From NCBI GenBank assembly GCA_030604585.1, contig JAUVVP010000113.1:1-6552 (forward strand): a DNA stretch of 6,552 bases, read 5' to 3'. Below the pieces are notes generated by a model that did no database searches, was not told the origin of the DNA, and was given only the letters and a program-made list of their open reading frames with translations. This DNA is from Planctomycetota bacterium (GTDB taxonomy: Bacteria > Planctomycetota > Brocadiia > SM23-32). The position numbers and the translations under genes are program-made. Shown here piece after piece: positions 5,363-6,552 of the stretch (position 1 is its first letter; every line of letters begins with the position of its first letter).

Positions 5363-5502
5363 CTATTTGCTCGTCTCGGCCCACTTCTTGATCTTGCCGA
5401 TCAGGGCGTCCCTGGCTTCCAGGTCGCCCTTCTCGGACATGTTGTCTTCCCAGTCCAAGACTGCGGCAATCGCCTGCGCCGCGGCGCCGAGCCGCTCTAT
5501 CG
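5363..5502 (-). pseudogene. Coding-like C-terminal tail of an unrecognised gene (remnant or frameshifted extension)
   Basis: On the minus strand, a frame different from that of the neighbouring glycosidase reads about 45 codons to a TAG at 5365-5363. It has a clear protein-like character: an Ala-rich helix, then L-D-W-E-D-N-M, then KGDLEARDALIGKIKKWAE and a Ser-Lys end. Codons are mostly G or C at the third position, as in the real genes here. The frame is open upstream to about 5785 but there it only shadows the glycosidase. No good start codon or ribosome binding site is present; the sole ATG would leave 23 residues. It may be the 3' end of a deleted gene joined here, or an extension of the glycosidase displaced by a -1 frameshift at the end of that gene. 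I do not recognise the family. Confidence 0.42.
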
Positions 5503-6552
5503 CTTCACTTCGTAGTAGTAGGTCGTGTAAGTCCCGTCGATGTGGAAAGAGCCGTCGGCGTTGGGCTTCACCCGCCGGCCGGTCGGCACCCCGTAGACGT
5601 CGAGCACGTTCACCTCCCGCGGCGGGGCCCCGCGCAGCCGGATGGTGGCCTGCACGGGCTCCATCAGCAGGGGCAACCCGCCCATCTTCAGTAGCTCCGC
5701 GCCGCCCTCGCTGTACTCGGCGCCCATCTGCATGTCCCGCGCCATGGCGGTGATGAGTATGTGCTCCGACTCGGACAGCGCCCGATCATCGAGCGGCGTG
5801 AAGATGAGCGAGACGAACGCCGTACCCAGTTGCAGCGTCGCGCCGGGCAGCTCGATGGGCCGTCCGGCCGCCCGGCCCACGACGGCCTGGGTCTTCGGCA
5901 CATGCAGGATCACCAGCCCCCGTCCATAGTCCCAGGTGAGTTCCCCCGTCATGGAGCGCACTACTTTGCGCGAGCGGTCCCAGTACCGGTCCACGTCCAC
6001 GCGTTGGCTGCGGCCGCCGTCGAAACTGACCGTCACCCGGCCGACGGCCAGCAGCTCCCGCGGCGTGGCCAGTTCGCCCTTCAACTCTTTGACGTCGTAG
6101 CCCCCTGCGGTGAAGTCCTGGCTCAGCGGGTCGATGCCCTGGAACAGGTCGTCCGCCGCCAGCCGCCGGGCGGCGGCTGCCGGCGCCGTCTTGATGTGGC
6201 CCTTGTAGAGGGCGAACGCCAGCGCGGGGAACTGGCCGATGTAGTGCGGCGTGTCGGTGGCAAAGCCTCGCTGGCTCGGCCAGCCGTTGCCGAGACGACT
6301 GCGTGAATTCAGGAAGTGGTAGGAGGCGTCCCAGCCCTGGAGCCCCATCGCGTAGAACGCCATCAGCGGTGCGGCCTCCAGCTTCCATTGGTTCGGAGGG
6401 CTGGAGGTCCACTCCGTCATGCTGAACGCGCGGTCCTCGACCTGGTACATGCCGGAGGCAAGCATCCCGCCCCCCGGCTGGTCCAACTGGCTGCGGTTCC
6501 GCACGCGGCCGACGGCCAGCAGCTCCCGCGGCGTGGCCAGTTCGCCCTTCAA
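5497..6552 (-). CDS. Clan GH-A-like glycoside hydrolase, C-terminal part (5' partial)
   Basis: The frame runs from the right window edge to TAG at 5499-5497. About 350 codons are visible, and there is no true start: the first visible codon is TTG inside a repeat. Near residues 43-60, FSMTEW is followed by P-P-N-Q-W, then M-A-F-Y-A-M-G-L-Q-G-W-D around residues 64-76. This resembles the region around the strand-7 nucleophile Glu (here Glu47) and the following strand of clan GH-A glycosidases. Downstream comes a helix with Y-I-G-Q-F-P-A, then predicted beta-rich C-terminal domains, ending in a T-Y-Y-Y-E-V-K-R tail. The substrate cannot be told. The acid-base Glu and any signal peptide would lie beyond the window. 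With the sulfatase-like gene at the other end it fits a polysaccharide-using lifestyle. The first 47 bases at the window edge duplicate an internal segment, so residues 1-16 may not belong to the real protein. Confidence 0.75.
   Translation of the reverse strand: MKGELATPRELLAVGRVRNRSQLDQPGGGMLASGMYQVEDRAFSMTEWTSSPPNQWKLEAAPLMAFYAMGLQGWDASYHFLNSRSRLGNGWPSQRGFATDTPHYIGQFPALAFALYKGHIKTAPAAAARRLAADDLFQGIDPLSQDFTAGGYDVKELKGELATPRELLAVGRVTVSFDGGRSQRVDVDRYWDRSRKVVRSMTGELTWDYGRGLVILHVPKTQAVVGRAAGRPIELPGATLQLGTAFVSLIFTPLDDRALSESEHILITAMARDMQMGAEYSEGGAELLKMGGLPLLMEPVQATIRLRGAPPREVNVLDVYGVPTGRRVKPNADGSFHIDGTYTTYYYEVKR
6038..6084. repeat. 47-bp exact direct repeat, internal copy
   Basis: Identical to 6506-6552, at an offset of 468 bp (156 codons, in frame). 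In the glycosidase it encodes L-K-G-E-L-A-T-P-R-E-L-L. This copy sits naturally between flanking coding sequence. Confidence 0.92.
6506..6552. repeat. 47-bp exact direct repeat, copy at the window edge
   Basis: An exact copy of 6038-6084 that ends at the last base of the window. Similarity stops abruptly on the left at 6505, apart from scattered matches. It could be a real in-frame duplication or a contig-end artefact. Confidence 0.9.

Larger units (their letters stand above)
4991..5363. repeat. Palindromic repeat array between accD and the minus-strand glycosidase
   Basis: Most of the 414-bp gap after accD is built from related units. The core is a hairpin, CACGGCTGG and CCAGCCGTG around the 5-nt loop CTTGT, at 5030-5052, 5212-5234 and 5307-5329. 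A shortened unit at 4991-5009 has lost the loop and one arm. Two units (5023 and 5300) are followed by an extra half-site, TTTGTCCAGCCGTG. A 95-bp tandem step is visible between 5157 and 5338. The array abuts a TAG on the minus strand at 5363-5365. The long open frames that cross it are repeat-driven and not genes. The type resembles interspersed palindromic (REP or BIME-like) elements, with no transposase visible nearby. Confidence 0.88.

Noticed and set aside
4991..5363. CRISPR array
   Set aside because: Only three to four units exist, at unequal spacing, and they share long identical flanks instead of unique spacers of constant size. The units are perfect hairpins, with no cas gene nearby.
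4945..5753. Overlapping plus-strand open frames through the repeat array
   Set aside because: Their translations repeat the same short Arg-, Ala-, Ser- and Cys-rich phrases dictated by the DNA repeats, then become antisense to the glycosidase. No ribosome binding site or coding signature is seen.

Overview
The window is GC-rich bacterial DNA with dense, ordinary bacterial gene organisation. It has a four-gene plus-strand cluster of central carbon and lipid metabolism, flanked by two minus-strand genes that both run off the window. One is a sulfatase-like protein on the left and the other a clan GH-A-like glycoside hydrolase on the right. A sulfatase and glycosidase repertoire, high GC and palindrome-rich spacers suggest a polysaccharide-degrading bacterium such as Planctomycetota or another PVC-like lineage. 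That is an inference from gene content, since no marker gene here fixes the phylum.

Layout. Positions 1-722 (minus) encode the N-terminal 240 residues of a sulfatase-superfamily protein whose usual formylglycine motif is replaced by T-L-P-V-H. Positions 723-1076 are a divergent spacer with a near-consensus sigma-70 promoter (TTGACA, 17 bp, TATAGT) pointing into the plus-strand cluster, followed by a leader with one clear hairpin. The cluster is gap (1077-2090), pgk (2129-3298, TTG start), rpe (3463, GTG start) and accD (4136-4948). The first two catalyse consecutive steps of lower glycolysis or gluconeogenesis. Rpe joins the pentose-phosphate pathway to the same triose pool. AccD is the carboxyltransferase beta subunit of acetyl-CoA carboxylase, the entry to fatty-acid synthesis. 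One promoter plus short spacers suggests co-transcription, with the 164-bp pgk-rpe spacer as a possible internal control point.

The most notable anomaly is in rpe. The frame is broken by an in-frame TAG at 4018-4020, yet the next 36 codons (4021-4128) still encode the conserved C-terminal strand and phosphate loop of the epimerase and end at a TGA 4 bases before the accD ATG. This is a nonsense mutation, a readthrough site or a base-call error. TAG ends gap at the usual family C-terminus, so wholesale TAG reassignment is unlikely.

Non-coding structure is rich. The pgk-rpe spacer holds a run of imperfect 9-bp repeats and three successive hairpins. The 414 bp after accD hold a palindromic repeat array with two exact 87-bp copies at a 95-bp period and a recurring 9-bp-stem hairpin. 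Next to that array, on the minus strand, is a coding-like tail out of frame with the glycosidase, probably a gene remnant. The last 47 bases of the window exactly repeat 6038-6084, so the right edge is either a tandem duplication or an assembly artefact. I see no tRNA, rRNA, CRISPR array, transposase or defence system.
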